64,000 nucleotides of DNA from Bacteroidales bacterium (GCA_028704385.1 JAQVLA010000009.1:1-64000), one strand, 5' to 3'. Shown: positions 46,604 to 56,369, counted from the stretch's first letter. Made by a program: numbers and translations. The notes: a model not told the origin generated them from the sequence alone.

Positions 46604-47023
46604 ATGAAATCTGTGGTTTCTTTCTTGGCCTTGATTATGCTTCTGTTTATATCATCATGTGTCAAAAACAGACCCGAGGGTGAGGATGTTAAGGTGTTCT
46701 CTTATACCGAACCCATCGTGAATCCACCCGATGAATTTATGGTTGTCTTTAATACCTCCTGGGTAGGCGATCGAATTGCCACCATTGAGTTTGATACAAA
46801 TGCCGTTTGGCTGATCGAAAAGCTTGGTGATGGACGGATAAATCTTTTTATAAGTAACGACAGCCTTAATCTACCTGTCACTTATGCAGATACTTTGGGT
46901 TTGGGATCAGGGAAGGTTTACCGTATCATAGTGAACAACGTTTACACCAGTGAGTTCAATAATTTCTTTGTCGGGTTCGAAAAGCTTAGTATTGACTATG
47001 AGGGATTTGAACCTAAATTCTGA
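46604..47023 (+). CDS. Lipoprotein of unknown function (139 aa)
   Basis: The signal peptide ends with a lipobox (FISSC, Cys19), followed by VKNRPEG. The mature part is beta-rich with several Ile/Val strands, no known motif. It overlaps the next gene by 26 bases, so the two are coupled. Because the next gene is an outer-membrane patatin, this small lipoprotein could be a helper or chaperone, but that is inference. Confidence 0.75.
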   Translation: MKSVVSFLALIMLLFISSCVKNRPEGEDVKVFSYTEPIVNPPDEFMVVFNTSWVGDRIATIEFDTNAVWLIEKLGDGRINLFISNDSLNLPVTYADTLGLGSGKVYRIIVNNVYTSEFNNFFVGFEKLSIDYEGFEPKF

Positions 47024-49241
47024 ATTTAAAATTCCAGGTTTTCTGTTGTCGATTTTTCGATGGCAGGTAGTTTTGGTGCTTTTTTGTTATTTCCCGGTTA
47101 TTAAGGCTCAGGATGTAAAAAGCGAACGACCCCGGCTAGGTTTGGTACTTAGCGGGGGAGGTGCAAAGGGTTTTGCTCATATCGGTGCCATTAAGGTGTT
47201 TGAAGAGGCAGGTCTCAAATTTGATTTTATCGGCGGAACCTCCATGGGAAGTATCATCGGCGGATTATATTCACTGGGATATCATCCGGATACCATGGTA
47301 AAGATTATTAGCAGTCAAAACTGGAGTAACCTGATGTCGGACAGAATACCACGCCAGTTTATACCTATTGAAGAGAAATTTAACGCTGACCGCTTTGTTG
47401 CTACTTTCCCGATTAAAAGACGCAGACTTCAGATGCGACAGGGCATGTATAACGGACAGTTGATAGAATTATTACTGGCACATTATACCAGTCAATCCTA
47501 CAAGCATTATTATTTTAAGGATTTTCCTGTGCCATTTATTTGTATCGGAGCTGATCTTGAAAATGGAACTTCAGTCTTACTTGACAGGGGAGTGCTTCAT
47601 AAGGCCTTGCGGGCCAGCATGTCCATTCCGAGTTATTTTACCCCTGTCCGTTACAACGACCGTTATTTGGTTGATGGTGGTGTTGTGAATAATTATCCGG
47701 TAGCAGATGTAAAAGAAATGGGAGCCGATCTGATAGTAGGGGTTGATGTACAGTCTGGTTTGCGCCATCCGGAACAATTAAATTCGCTCGTAAAAATAAT
47801 GAATCAGGTTATTGCTTTTTATCGGATGGAAGCCAATAAGCAGGGAGTGGAGCAAACTGATATTTATGTGAAACCTGATTTGGGAACTTATGATGTAATG
47901 AGCTTTAACGAAAACGATACCATCATCAAACTTGGTGAAGCCGCAGCACGTAAGTTATTACCCCAGCTGAAGAAACTTGCTGATTCACTGGATCAGTTTG
48001 GACCAGGGAAAAGCCGTAAGCTTGATGCAAAACCGATTGATTCGGTATTTGTGACGTCAATTCAGTACCGTGGTCTGAATAAGGTGTCACGCGATTTTCT
48101 GGAAGGTGCTTTAAGAGTTGAAGCTCGTTCGTGGCTTAAGCCTAATGATTTAAGTCTGGGGATATTGCGTGCTTATGGAAGCGGTTTTTTCGAATCGGTA
48201 AATTATCATTTTTTGCCTGATATTGAAGGCGTAGTTCTGGTAGTAGAAGTGGTTGAAGCTGGTTCAGGGATCTTGGGGGCAGGTATTCATTATGATTCTG
48301 ATTATAAAGTGGCCTTGCTACTCAATGCTACATTTAAGAATCTCCTGATCAAAGGGACAAAACTATTTGTAGATTTAAACTTAGGCGAAAATCCTCGTAT
48401 TTCTGGCTTCTACCTGATCGACAGAGGTCGGAAACCTGGTTTTGGATTGCGCCTTACCAGCTTTGGCCTCGATTTTAATCAGTACAGCAAAAACAATGTC
48501 ATTGACGTTTTTAGTACCAAGCAAAATAAAATTGAACTCTTCACCCAGATCAGCCGCAGAAACACTTTACAATTTCGTACCGGATTTGAGTTTGAATACA
48601 TAAAAATGGTTTCAAATCTGAGCCCGGACGCCACAAACAGCCATAATTCCTTTTTGACGGCATTTGTAAACTGGCTTGCTGATACATATGACCGTTCCAG
48701 TTTTCCAACTCGTGGAATACAATTCAATTTAAAGGGAAAGTTTATCGTGCCGGTAAAGCTGAACTGGGAAGACGATATTTTTTCAAATGCCTTGATGTTC
48801 CAGATGAGGTTTACGAAAAACTCGCCTGTCTCGAGACGGAGCACTTTTCGCACAACGATTAATGCTGGTTTTACTATCAAAGATAATCTTCCTCCACCAC
48901 AACATTGGTTTGTTCTCGGCGGACAATCCTATAGTAGTTATTACGATGGATTTATACCCTTCACAGGTTTGCGTTTTATCGAACAGGCAGGTTTATATAA
49001 CCTGATGGGAGGATTTGCCTGGCAATACCAGCTCCATCGCAAGTTTTATCTTACGCTGAAATGGGATTTGGGTTATCTTTCGGATGATATGGAAAATATG
49101 ATGCGTGATCCCAAACTGATCTCCGGATTTGGTATTACTGCAGGTTACGATAGTTTTATTGGTCCGGTTGAGTTTAGCCTGATGGGCTCAAACCAGCATA
49201 GTAGCATGTTAAACTTCCTGAATATTGGTTATTGGTTTTAA
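46998..49241 (+). CDS. Patatin-like phospholipase with POTRA and outer-membrane barrel, PlpD-like (747 aa)
   Basis: A type Vd-like autotransporter. A signal or membrane segment is followed by a patatin domain with the oxyanion LSGGGAKGFAHIGA (residues 51-64), nucleophile Ser82 in GTSMGS and the catalytic Asp226 in YLVDGGVVNNYP. About residues 350-440 form a POTRA-like domain (SIQYRGLNKVSRDFLEGALR), and the C-terminal about 300 residues form a Surface-antigen/BamA-like barrel, ending in an aromatic (NIGYWF). It probably cleaves phospholipid and is presented on the surface. An extension to a GTG at 46950 is unlikely; the ATG at 46998 is used. Confidence 0.87.
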   Translation: MRDLNLNSEFKIPGFLLSIFRWQVVLVLFCYFPVIKAQDVKSERPRLGLVLSGGGAKGFAHIGAIKVFEEAGLKFDFIGGTSMGSIIGGLYSLGYHPDTMVKIISSQNWSNLMSDRIPRQFIPIEEKFNADRFVATFPIKRRRLQMRQGMYNGQLIELLLAHYTSQSYKHYYFKDFPVPFICIGADLENGTSVLLDRGVLHKALRASMSIPSYFTPVRYNDRYLVDGGVVNNYPVADVKEMGADLIVGVDVQSGLRHPEQLNSLVKIMNQVIAFYRMEANKQGVEQTDIYVKPDLGTYDVMSFNENDTIIKLGEAAARKLLPQLKKLADSLDQFGPGKSRKLDAKPIDSVFVTSIQYRGLNKVSRDFLEGALRVEARSWLKPNDLSLGILRAYGSGFFESVNYHFLPDIEGVVLVVEVVEAGSGILGAGIHYDSDYKVALLLNATFKNLLIKGTKLFVDLNLGENPRISGFYLIDRGRKPGFGLRLTSFGLDFNQYSKNNVIDVFSTKQNKIELFTQISRRNTLQFRTGFEFEYIKMVSNLSPDATNSHNSFLTAFVNWLADTYDRSSFPTRGIQFNLKGKFIVPVKLNWEDDIFSNALMFQMRFTKNSPVSRRSTFRTTINAGFTIKDNLPPPQHWFVLGGQSYSSYYDGFIPFTGLRFIEQAGLYNLMGGFAWQYQLHRKFYLTLKWDLGYLSDDMENMMRDPKLISGFGITAGYDSFIGPVEFSLMGSNQHSSMLNFLNIGYWF

Positions 49242-49254
49242 TTATTCTAAAGAT

Positions 49255-49962
49255 ATGAAATACAAAAGAGTACTTCTAAAATTGAGCGGCGAAGCATTGA
49301 TGGGCAAACAACAATATGGTATTGATCCAACGCAATTGGAAACCTATGCAAATGAGATTGAAATGGCTGTACGTCAAGGCGTTCAGCTTGCCATTGTGAT
49401 TGGTGGTGGAAATATTTTCAGAGGCTTGCAGGGTGCAAGCAATGGTATGGATCGTGTGCAGGGAGATTATATGGGTATGTTGGCCACTGTGATCAATAGC
49501 ATGGCTTTGCAGTCTGCACTAAAAAATAAAGGCCTGAAAACCGCATTACTTTCAGGAGTTTACATTGATCGTATTGCCGATTCGATGAGTGCGAATAAAG
49601 CCATCGAACTGCTCGAAAATGGTCATGTAGTGATTATAAGCGGCGGAACAGGAAATCCATTCTTTACAACGGATACTGCTGCTGCTTTGCGTGGAGTGGA
49701 AATCAAGGCCGAAGTACTGCTAAAAGGTACACGGGTTGATGGGGTATATACCACCGATCCCGAGAAAGATGCCTCTGCAGTAAAATATGATCAGATCACT
49801 TTTGAGGAAGCTTACAATAAGCAGCTAAAAGTAATGGACCTTACGGCTTTTACTTTGTGTAGTGAAAACAAACTTCCGATACTCGTTTTTGATATGAATA
49901 AGCCTGGTAATCTGCTGGCAGTATTAAGGGGCGAAGCCATCGGAACCATTGTTACTTCCTGA
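49255..49962 (+). CDS. pyrH: UMP kinase (235 aa)
   Basis: PyrH phosphorylates UMP to UDP. It starts KRVLLKLSGEALMG, has the GGGNIFRG substrate loop and DLTAFTLC as in the family, and the VDGVYTTDPEKD motif that marks bacterial hexameric UMP kinase. The in-frame extension to 49225 overlaps the patatin gene and is rejected. Usually pyrH is next to frr (as in tsf-pyrH-frr); here a glycosyltransferase gene lies between. Confidence 0.96.
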   Translation: MKYKRVLLKLSGEALMGKQQYGIDPTQLETYANEIEMAVRQGVQLAIVIGGGNIFRGLQGASNGMDRVQGDYMGMLATVINSMALQSALKNKGLKTALLSGVYIDRIADSMSANKAIELLENGHVVIISGGTGNPFFTTDTAAALRGVEIKAEVLLKGTRVDGVYTTDPEKDASAVKYDQITFEEAYNKQLKVMDLTAFTLCSENKLPILVFDMNKPGNLLAVLRGEAIGTIVTS

Positions 49963-49964
49963 AA

Positions 49965-51830
49965 TTGAATCAACGGGCACAACAATATTTCTATAAATAC
50001 TGGCCACTTCTGTTGATTTTATTGGTGGCAGCAATCAGCCGATTATGGCAGCTTGAGCGGGTTCCGTTTATGCACGATGAGTTCAGTGCCTTGTTTCGTA
50101 CACGTTTCGATTCTTTCGGCGAACTTATTCGAATTGGTGTGGTCGAAAACGATTCGCATCCTGCCGGTGTTCAGGTGTTTTTGTATTACTGGGTTAGGCT
50201 GGTAGGCTTCAATGAATTTTGGATTAAGTTGCCTTTCGCCCTGATGGGTGTCGGATCTGTTTACTTAGTGTACAGGATTTCTTATCAGTGGTTTAATGAA
50301 CTCACGGCATTACTAAGTGCTGCATTTATCGCAGCTACACAATATGCAATTTTTTACAGTCAACTGGCTCGTCCTTATGCTGCAGGACAGTTTTTTGTTT
50401 TATTGCTTGCTGCACAATGTTATTTGTGGTTCCATTCTAAAGTGAACCGGAAGTCTGTCTTCTTTTTTGGAATAACAGCTGTTTTGGCCGCATTAATGCA
50501 TGCTTTTAGCCTGGCGCAAGCAGGTTTAATTGTGTTGACCATGCTCCTGTGTGCACCAGCGCAAAACCGCAAAGCCTTGTGGCTGGCAATTTTATTAGCG
50601 TTTATCATTTACCTGCCACATATTCCTGTATTCTGGCATCAGCTCAAAGCAGGCGGAATAGGAGGATGGCTTGGAAAACCTGATTCTGACTTTCTTTTCA
50701 AATTTTTATACTACGGATTCAACTACTCCTGGTATTTGTTGGCAATAGCATGTTCTTTGTTTTGTATTTCTTTGCTTATCAGTCCAAAGCTCAATGTAAG
50801 ACGTCCCGCAGTGAGATGGATTTTATTAAGCTGGTTTCTGGTACCTTTGTTGGTTGCCTGGTTGTATTCGGTGCACCGCACACCAATACTTCAGTTCAGC
50901 ACACTTTATTTTTCATTTCCATTTTTGGTGATATTCTTTTTTTCCTTCATCAATACAGAGAATTATAAACCAAATCAATATGGTCTTTTGGTGACGCTGT
51001 TTCTAATGGCTGCTCTGGGTTCTACGATTTTTGAGCGACAGCATTTCAAAATGATGCAGCATCAGGGTTTTGATCAAATGGCACTTGAGATGTCGGATGC
51101 ACGGAAGAAATTCTCAGATCAATTGGCTTTGGCATCTTATAATGCCACACCTGAGATGGGAGCTTTTTATCAGCAAAAGCAGGAACTGTATGATGTTAAG
51201 CACTTTTCGAAACATCAGACCATCCAGGATTTGGGCGATTGGTTGCAAAATCAGGACACAGAGTTTATGGGTTTTGGCTGGACGGATTATGCCCCGGCTG
51301 AATGGGAGCTGATTTCGGCGGTTTATTATCCCCGGATGCTTGATGAAAATGCCTGGTTTAATGCCTATTGGAGGTTGGCCGCTAGAGGGCAGCCGGATGA
51401 GCCTTCCAAAAATCCTGCTGAAATTCCATTGTCACAGAATAGGTTTTTTAATTCACAAAGGATTTATGGTGATGCTTGGTTACCAGATACTTCTCTTATT
51501 TTGAATAAAACACAAATTTTAGGAGTCGCAGCTTTTGTAAGGCATGAAGATACCTTACGGGATTTAAAGTTAGTGATAGAGCTGCGTGATCGCAGAACTG
51601 ACAGCCTGTTGCACTGGCAGGCCGGAACAATACAAAATGCCTGGCGAACAGACACTGCCAGTATTTGGCTTTCGGCACTACGCTTTTCGATGTTCGCGAA
51701 GGATGCTAAACAATATGATATCCGCTCCTATCTTTGGAATAAATCAGGTGAGAAATTTGAAATACAAAAAGCAAATTTCTATGTCCGCAACGAACAGCCT
51801 TATATTCTTGGCCTGATGGAACCTTTCTGA
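49965..51830 (+). CDS. Membrane glycosyltransferase, GT39/ArnT-like (621 aa)
   Basis: The protein has about 11 membrane segments in its first 360 residues, then a hydrophilic C-terminal domain. The HDEF motif (PFMHDEFSAL, residues 35-44) is the conserved DE of the first periplasmic loop of GT39/GT83-type (PMT_2) transferases, which use lipid-linked sugar donors. The donor and acceptor cannot be told. The start is a TTG at 49965, three bases after the pyrH stop; no ATG occurs before the first membrane segment. It is expressed with pyrH by position. Confidence 0.78.
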   Translation: MNQRAQQYFYKYWPLLLILLVAAISRLWQLERVPFMHDEFSALFRTRFDSFGELIRIGVVENDSHPAGVQVFLYYWVRLVGFNEFWIKLPFALMGVGSVYLVYRISYQWFNELTALLSAAFIAATQYAIFYSQLARPYAAGQFFVLLLAAQCYLWFHSKVNRKSVFFFGITAVLAALMHAFSLAQAGLIVLTMLLCAPAQNRKALWLAILLAFIIYLPHIPVFWHQLKAGGIGGWLGKPDSDFLFKFLYYGFNYSWYLLAIACSLFCISLLISPKLNVRRPAVRWILLSWFLVPLLVAWLYSVHRTPILQFSTLYFSFPFLVIFFFSFINTENYKPNQYGLLVTLFLMAALGSTIFERQHFKMMQHQGFDQMALEMSDARKKFSDQLALASYNATPEMGAFYQQKQELYDVKHFSKHQTIQDLGDWLQNQDTEFMGFGWTDYAPAEWELISAVYYPRMLDENAWFNAYWRLAARGQPDEPSKNPAEIPLSQNRFFNSQRIYGDAWLPDTSLILNKTQILGVAAFVRHEDTLRDLKLVIELRDRRTDSLLHWQAGTIQNAWRTDTASIWLSALRFSMFAKDAKQYDIRSYLWNKSGEKFEIQKANFYVRNEQPYILGLMEPF

Positions 51831-51950
51831 AATCAATTTCAGAAACAGGCATCTGACTAATGTAAAGCTGGTTTTGGATTCATGATAAATTGTTTCCGGA
51901 AATTGTGTGATTTTACAATCAATACCACATCAGCTGATAAAAAATTCCTG

Positions 51951-51958
51951 TATATTTG
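51951..51958 (+). promoter_or_regulatory. frr promoter -7 box
   Basis: TATATTTG is a match to TAnnTTTG, 26 bases before the ATG at 51985. frr is therefore likely to be transcribed separately from pyrH and the glycosyltransferase. It also lies inside the upstream extension of the frame, which argues for the shorter start. Confidence 0.5.
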
Positions 51959-51984
51959 CTCATGGGTTCTTAAAAACGAAAGTT

Positions 51985-52548
51985 ATGACCGAAGAAGTAG
52001 AGTTTATCCTGGAATCGGCCAAGGAGCATATGGATAATGCGATTATGCACCTCGAGAAAGAGTTTACAAAGATCAGGGCAGGACAGTCAAGTCCGGCCAT
52101 GTTAAATGGTGTGATTGTGGAGTATTATGGAACACATGTGCCCATAGAGCAAACCGCTAACATCAACACACCTGATCCACGACAGATCATCGTACAGCCC
52201 TTTGATAAAAGCAGTATTGGCGCTATCGAAAAGGCTATCATGGCAGCTAATCTGGGTTTTAATCCAAGCAATGAAGGTGATCTTATCCGAATTAATGTTC
52301 CGCCACTTACCGAGGAACGTCGCAAGGAACTGGTAAAACGTGCCAAAACGGAAGCAGAAGATGCAAAAATAAGTTTACGCAATGCCCGCAGACAGGCCAA
52401 TGAGGAAGCAAAAAAGCTTGAGAAAGAAGGGATACCGGAAGACGTCATCAAAAAGCTCCTGGATGATATCCAAGAGCTAACAGATGGCTTCAGTAAAAAA
52501 GTTGACTACATCTTCGAGAGAAAAGAAAAAGATATTTTAACGGTATAA
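51985..52548 (+). CDS. frr: Ribosome recycling factor (187 aa)
   Basis: RRF releases ribosomes after termination. The family blocks are HLEKEFTKIRAGQSSPAM, PFDKSSIGAIEKAI and VPPLTEERRKELVKRAK (conserved tip), plus the helical C terminus. The frame is open to 51907, but the ATG at 51985 is the usual start (MTEEVEFILESAKEHM). It converges on the holin-like gene with 5 bases between stops. Confidence 0.96.
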   Translation: MTEEVEFILESAKEHMDNAIMHLEKEFTKIRAGQSSPAMLNGVIVEYYGTHVPIEQTANINTPDPRQIIVQPFDKSSIGAIEKAIMAANLGFNPSNEGDLIRINVPPLTEERRKELVKRAKTEAEDAKISLRNARRQANEEAKKLEKEGIPEDVIKKLLDDIQELTDGFSKKVDYIFERKEKDILTV

Positions 52549-52553
52549 GAAAA

Positions 52554-53144
52554 CTAACGCTTTCTTTTTTTTAACAGACGCAAAAGCAAAAGCGCACCGT
52601 TCATCATCAGGCTCGAAGATGAAAGGGCATAGGTAAACAATGAATTCAGGAGACTGGTAGGTGATAAAGCAGTTCCAAGATCCTGAATGTGTTTCTGGAT
52701 CAAAAGTTCGCTTTGTTCTAGCTGTAGTTCCATGATTTCCAGCTGTTTTTCCATATCTTCCTTGTTACGTACAGTCATCATGGATGTTGCTTCGTTCGCT
52801 TCCATTTTTTGTTGTTTCTGATGAAGTTTCCGGATAATGGGATCCATCAGCAGTGGTTCACGGAAGTAGTAGATTATCAGGCTAAAGATCATATACAACA
52901 AACTGATAATCAGAAAACCATGATAATAAGTACCCATTTCGGAACCGTACCAAAACACAAAAGCAAATGAAAGCATCAGCACGATCAAAGCAAAAATACC
53001 AGCCAAAACGAGCATGGTGATCAACTGTGAAGCAAAATCGGAAAGCCGCCGGTTTAATAACAAACCAGTATGTGTGATTTTTAAGTTGATGTATCGTTTG
53101 AGTTCGTTTCCGGCTTCCGAAACAGGTTTAGTGAAATTGTCCAT
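52554..53144 (-). CDS. Holin-like membrane protein with C-terminal coil (196 aa)
   Basis: Two or three membrane segments (FASQLITMLVLAGIFALIVL at about 37-60, YYHGFLIISLLYMIFSLIIYY at about 70-95) are followed by a Met/Glu/Gln-rich helical tail that ends in a hydrophobic and then basic segment (LLRLLKKRKR). The layout resembles the phage_holin_3_6 / DUF1469 group of Bacteroidota, often with YtxH. It is 27 bases after the YtxH-like gene and probably co-transcribed with it. No lysis role is implied; the function is unknown. Confidence 0.78.
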   Translation of the reverse strand: MDNFTKPVSEAGNELKRYINLKITHTGLLLNRRLSDFASQLITMLVLAGIFALIVLMLSFAFVFWYGSEMGTYYHGFLIISLLYMIFSLIIYYFREPLLMDPIIRKLHQKQQKMEANEATSMMTVRNKEDMEKQLEIMELQLEQSELLIQKHIQDLGTALSPTSLLNSLFTYALSSSSLMMNGALLLLRLLKKRKR

Positions 53145-53170
53145 AAATACAGAACTTAGGTTAAACCACT

Positions 53171-53416
53171 TTAACTTTTCGTGGTTTTCTTTTCTTTTGG
53201 CATGGCCTCAGCAATCTTTTCTTCGATTGCATCTTTCAGATGATCAATCTTTTCGGTGATGTCATCCTTGAACTCATTGGCTTTTTCTGAAATTTTTCGT
53301 CTTGTCTCGGTTCCTTTGTCAGGCGCAAATAAAACTCCTGCTACGGCACCAGCAACGGCTCCAACAAAAAGACCGGTTGCAAAAACGAAGAATGTTTTGG
53401 ATCCTGAATCGCTCAT
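53171..53416 (-). CDS. YtxH-like small membrane protein (81 aa)
   Basis: A single N-terminal membrane segment (FFVFATGLFVGAVAGAVAGV) is followed by LFAPDKGTETRRKISEKANE, the YtxH pattern, and a Lys/Glu helix. The family is often linked to envelope stress. It precedes the holin-like gene on the same strand. Confidence 0.85.
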   Translation of the reverse strand: MSDSGSKTFFVFATGLFVGAVAGAVAGVLFAPDKGTETRRKISEKANEFKDDITEKIDHLKDAIEEKIAEAMPKEKKTTKS

Positions 53417-53474
53417 AATAATTAGTTTTTAAGGGTTTTAAACAAAGATAGTATAAATTCGCTGGTTTTCAAAG

Positions 53475-54629
53475 TTAATATTTAACATGTTCGTCAGGAA
53501 TTTGTTCGGTGGCTTGTTCCTCAGGATGATCAACGACCATATTTTCAGTTAATGCTTTAACAAACTTGAGCTGACTCAGAAACTGTTTGGCTATTACCCT
53601 GATAATCGTGTAGGTTGGTATAGCAACGATCATTCCGGCAATGCCAAAAACTTTTCCGGCCATGATAATGACCAGAAATATCTCTATGGGATGGGCCTTA
53701 ACACTTTTTGAATAAATGATGGGCTGTAACAATATGTTATCTAGTAGATTAGCAATCACAAAGGTGCCAATGATGATTAATGTAGTGATTACAACTGCAT
53801 CATAATGTCCGGAACTAAGGACTGAAATAACACCAAGAGCCACACCAATTGATGCACCTATAATTGGCCCCAGATATGGGATGATGTTCATCAATCCACC
53901 AAGGAAACCAATTAGGATAGCGTTTTGTATCCCCAAAGCGATGAGGATCAAGGAGATGATGGTCATCATTGATACAATTTCCAACAGAATGCCCAACAGG
54001 TAACGGGTTAGCAAAACACGTGAATCGGTGAGGACTATTTGTACATCTTTGACATAAATTTCCGGTGTGACAGCCATGATGATTGATCGCAGCAGGTTTG
54101 GGTCTTTTAAAAAGAAAAAACCCAGAAATAAAACAATAAAAATACCCATCAGAATACTTGATGTTGCACTGATAAGATGGCCAAAAAAATTGGTGAAATG
54201 AGCTACATCTAACAACTGATTGAGTTGTTGTTCAAAAAATAGATTTATGCTCTGATCAGCATTTAGCACATTATAATCCACTAAAAAAGTGTAAATTTTA
54301 TTCAATGGTTCCGAAAAATAGGTACTCACGGCATCCGTATCAATATTGGCGATGATACGAGCCTGATTACTAATAAGCGGAACAATAAACAAGATAAACA
54401 GTCCAAAAATCATCACCATGGCCAACAGGCTTATGCCGGCAGCTAAGGCGTTATTGATCCTGAAGCGATAGATAGAAATCTTTTCAAGACGGCTTACCAA
54501 AGGCCTGCCTAAAAGGGATAATACTGCCGAAATGATGATATAAGTAAAGATATCCGAGAAATACCAGGCCATGATAATCATGAGAATCAAGCCTGTGAGT
54601 GGCTTCAGAAAACGGAAGAATGCATTCAT
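53475..54629 (-). CDS. AI-2E family (PerM-like) permease (384 aa)
   Basis: The protein has about 7-8 membrane segments, with the family motifs LGFFFLKDP near residue 175 and the central GFLGGLMNIIPYLGPIIGA. Family members move varied small substrates; the AI-2 name is historical. The frame opens at TTG 54638, but the ATG at 54629 is preferred. The acidic C-terminal tail (HPEEQATEQIPDEHVKY) lies in the cytoplasm. Confidence 0.9.
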   Translation of the reverse strand: MNAFFRFLKPLTGLILMIIMAWYFSDIFTYIIISAVLSLLGRPLVSRLEKISIYRFRINNALAAGISLLAMVMIFGLFILFIVPLISNQARIIANIDTDAVSTYFSEPLNKIYTFLVDYNVLNADQSINLFFEQQLNQLLDVAHFTNFFGHLISATSSILMGIFIVLFLGFFFLKDPNLLRSIIMAVTPEIYVKDVQIVLTDSRVLLTRYLLGILLEIVSMMTIISLILIALGIQNAILIGFLGGLMNIIPYLGPIIGASIGVALGVISVLSSGHYDAVVITTLIIIGTFVIANLLDNILLQPIIYSKSVKAHPIEIFLVIIMAGKVFGIAGMIVAIPTYTIIRVIAKQFLSQLKFVKALTENMVVDHPEEQATEQIPDEHVKY

Positions 54630-54784
54630 AAAGATCAAAAATAGTTTGGATAAAGATATAACCTTTATGGATTATTACAAACCATCTGTTGGATTCAGTT
54701 TGATTTGAATTTTTTCTGCTCTTCGGTTTAGTGAATTGGTAATAAGGTACAAACCGGATTTTATCCTATTAGTAAAATTGAGTT

Positions 54785-56005
54785 TCAGGAGGCATTTCGG
54801 CTTCTAAACTGTGGGGTTCGCGACCTTTGATTCCGGTTGTTATCGTGAGATGGTTTGGGGCTATGTGTCAGGTTTCCATCAAAAGGAAAAGGATGGTTTT
54901 GAACTACCGGTACTCTTTTGCCAATCAGCTTTTCGATGTCGCGGAGATTAACTCTTTCTTCCTGTTCGCAGAAAGCGATAGCCGTACCTTCAAGACCTGC
55001 TCTGCCCGTACGTCCGATGCGATGAATATAGGTTTCCGGCACATCGGGAAGGTCAAAGTTGAAAACGTGTGTCAGTTCGTCAATGTCGATTCCTCTGGCA
55101 GCGATATCAGTAGCTACCAACACCCGCAGATTTCCTTTTTTAAAGTCGCTAAGGGCAGTTTGTCTGGCGGACTGGCTTTTATTGCCATGGATGGCGGCTG
55201 ATTTCACCTGCATACCCAATAGGTATTTCACCACGCGATTGGCTCCGTGTTTTGTTCTGGTAAATACCAGTGCGGTAGGAATGCTTTGCTCTTCCAGCAA
55301 ATGATGCAGTAGTTTCGGTTTATCATTTTTATTGGTGTGGTAAAGCCGTTGATCAATTTTATCTACTGTTGAAGTAGGAGGTGTAACTTCCACTTTAACA
55401 GGAGATTGAAGCATCGATTGTGCCAGTTTTTCAATTACCGGCGACATAGTAGCCGAGAAAAACAGCGTTTGCCGTTTGGCCGGCAAATAAGTAATCACGC
55501 GTTTCACATCGTGGATAAAGCCCATATCGAGCATGCGATCTGCTTCGTCCAGCACAAAGGTTTCCAGGTGATGTAATTTGATATAACCCTGACCAATCAA
55601 GTCGAGCAGCCGGCCCGGGGTTGCCACAAGCACTTCAACGCCGCGACTAAGCGTCCTTACTTGAGAAACCTGCGAAACACCACCAAAAATGACAGTATGT
55701 TTCAGCCTTGTAAATTTACTGTAAGCCTTAAAACTTTCGTCTATTTGTATCGCCAGCTCGCGTGTTGGCGTAAGTATGAGCGCTCGGATGCCGTTGTGCG
55801 ATTTTCTGTCGTTATACATATGTTGAATGATCGGCAGGGCAAAAGCAGCTGTTTTACCGGTTCCGGTTTGGGCACAGCCCTGAATATCGCGTCCGGCTAA
55901 AACTACCGGAATGGCCTGATGCTGTATGGGAGTAGGGGTATTATATCCTTCAGCAGTTAGAGCCTGAAGAACAGGTTCTATAAGATTGAGTTTTTGAAAA
56001 GTCAT
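54785..56005 (-). CDS. DEAD-box RNA helicase, RhlE-like (406 aa)
   Basis: The helicase opens RNA duplexes with ATP. It has the Q motif (TPTPIQHQAIP), Walker A AQTGTGKT, motif II DEAD (VLDEADRMLDMGF), motif III SAT and the second-domain HRIGRTGRAG. The C terminus is Asn/Arg/Ser-rich (SHDNNRNQRSRTPQFRSRNA), as in RhlE. It lies alone and is preceded by a terminator at 56188. Confidence 0.93.
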   Translation of the reverse strand: MTFQKLNLIEPVLQALTAEGYNTPTPIQHQAIPVVLAGRDIQGCAQTGTGKTAAFALPIIQHMYNDRKSHNGIRALILTPTRELAIQIDESFKAYSKFTRLKHTVIFGGVSQVSQVRTLSRGVEVLVATPGRLLDLIGQGYIKLHHLETFVLDEADRMLDMGFIHDVKRVITYLPAKRQTLFFSATMSPVIEKLAQSMLQSPVKVEVTPPTSTVDKIDQRLYHTNKNDKPKLLHHLLEEQSIPTALVFTRTKHGANRVVKYLLGMQVKSAAIHGNKSQSARQTALSDFKKGNLRVLVATDIAARGIDIDELTHVFNFDLPDVPETYIHRIGRTGRAGLEGTAIAFCEQEERVNLRDIEKLIGKRVPVVQNHPFPFDGNLTHSPKPSHDNNRNQRSRTPQFRSRNAS

Positions 56006-56369
56006 GAAATTTGAAGTAAATGGAGCCGGAAAAGACGTTGCATTTTCTGCGCCGGCAGTAAGATTTTAAATTGATTACGGCTAACAACCTGCCGTTTTCG
56101 TAATGGCTACGAAGCGGCAAAGGTAGTTTATTAATTGATGTGAATGGTTTTTTTTATGACAACTCGATTATCCGTCTCTTTTAACTAAAAAAAAATCCCG
56201 AACGACAAACTGTTATTCAGGATTTAAGAATTTTTGGAGAGCAAGCTTTAACTCATGATTTCTTTTTAGGAATACTGGTGCAATTGTCGGGAAGCAAAAA
56301 ATTATCACAAAAGTTGATGCCTTACCGGATGTCAATTCATTCGAGACCAATAATCATCACTTACAAAAT
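56006..56369. other. Intergenic stretch with a terminator
   Basis: No gene is seen in these 364 bases. A terminator hairpin on the minus strand (56188-56225) ends transcription from DUF2200 before the helicase. The part beyond 56230 is AT-rich and unremarkable. Confidence 0.5.
56188..56225 (-). terminator. Intrinsic terminator after DUF2200
   Basis: On the minus strand AAATCCTGAA (56216-56225 on plus) pairs with TTCGGGATTT (56193-56202 on plus), with one wobble, and is followed by a T-run. It lies about 145 bases past the DUF2200 stop. Confidence 0.7.

Noticed and set aside
48479-48880. 133-residue minus-strand frame inside the patatin gene
   Set aside because: Shadow of the outer-membrane barrel coding region.
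49225-49254. 10-residue extension of pyrH
   Set aside because: Would overlap the end of the patatin gene and adds residues absent from UMP kinases.
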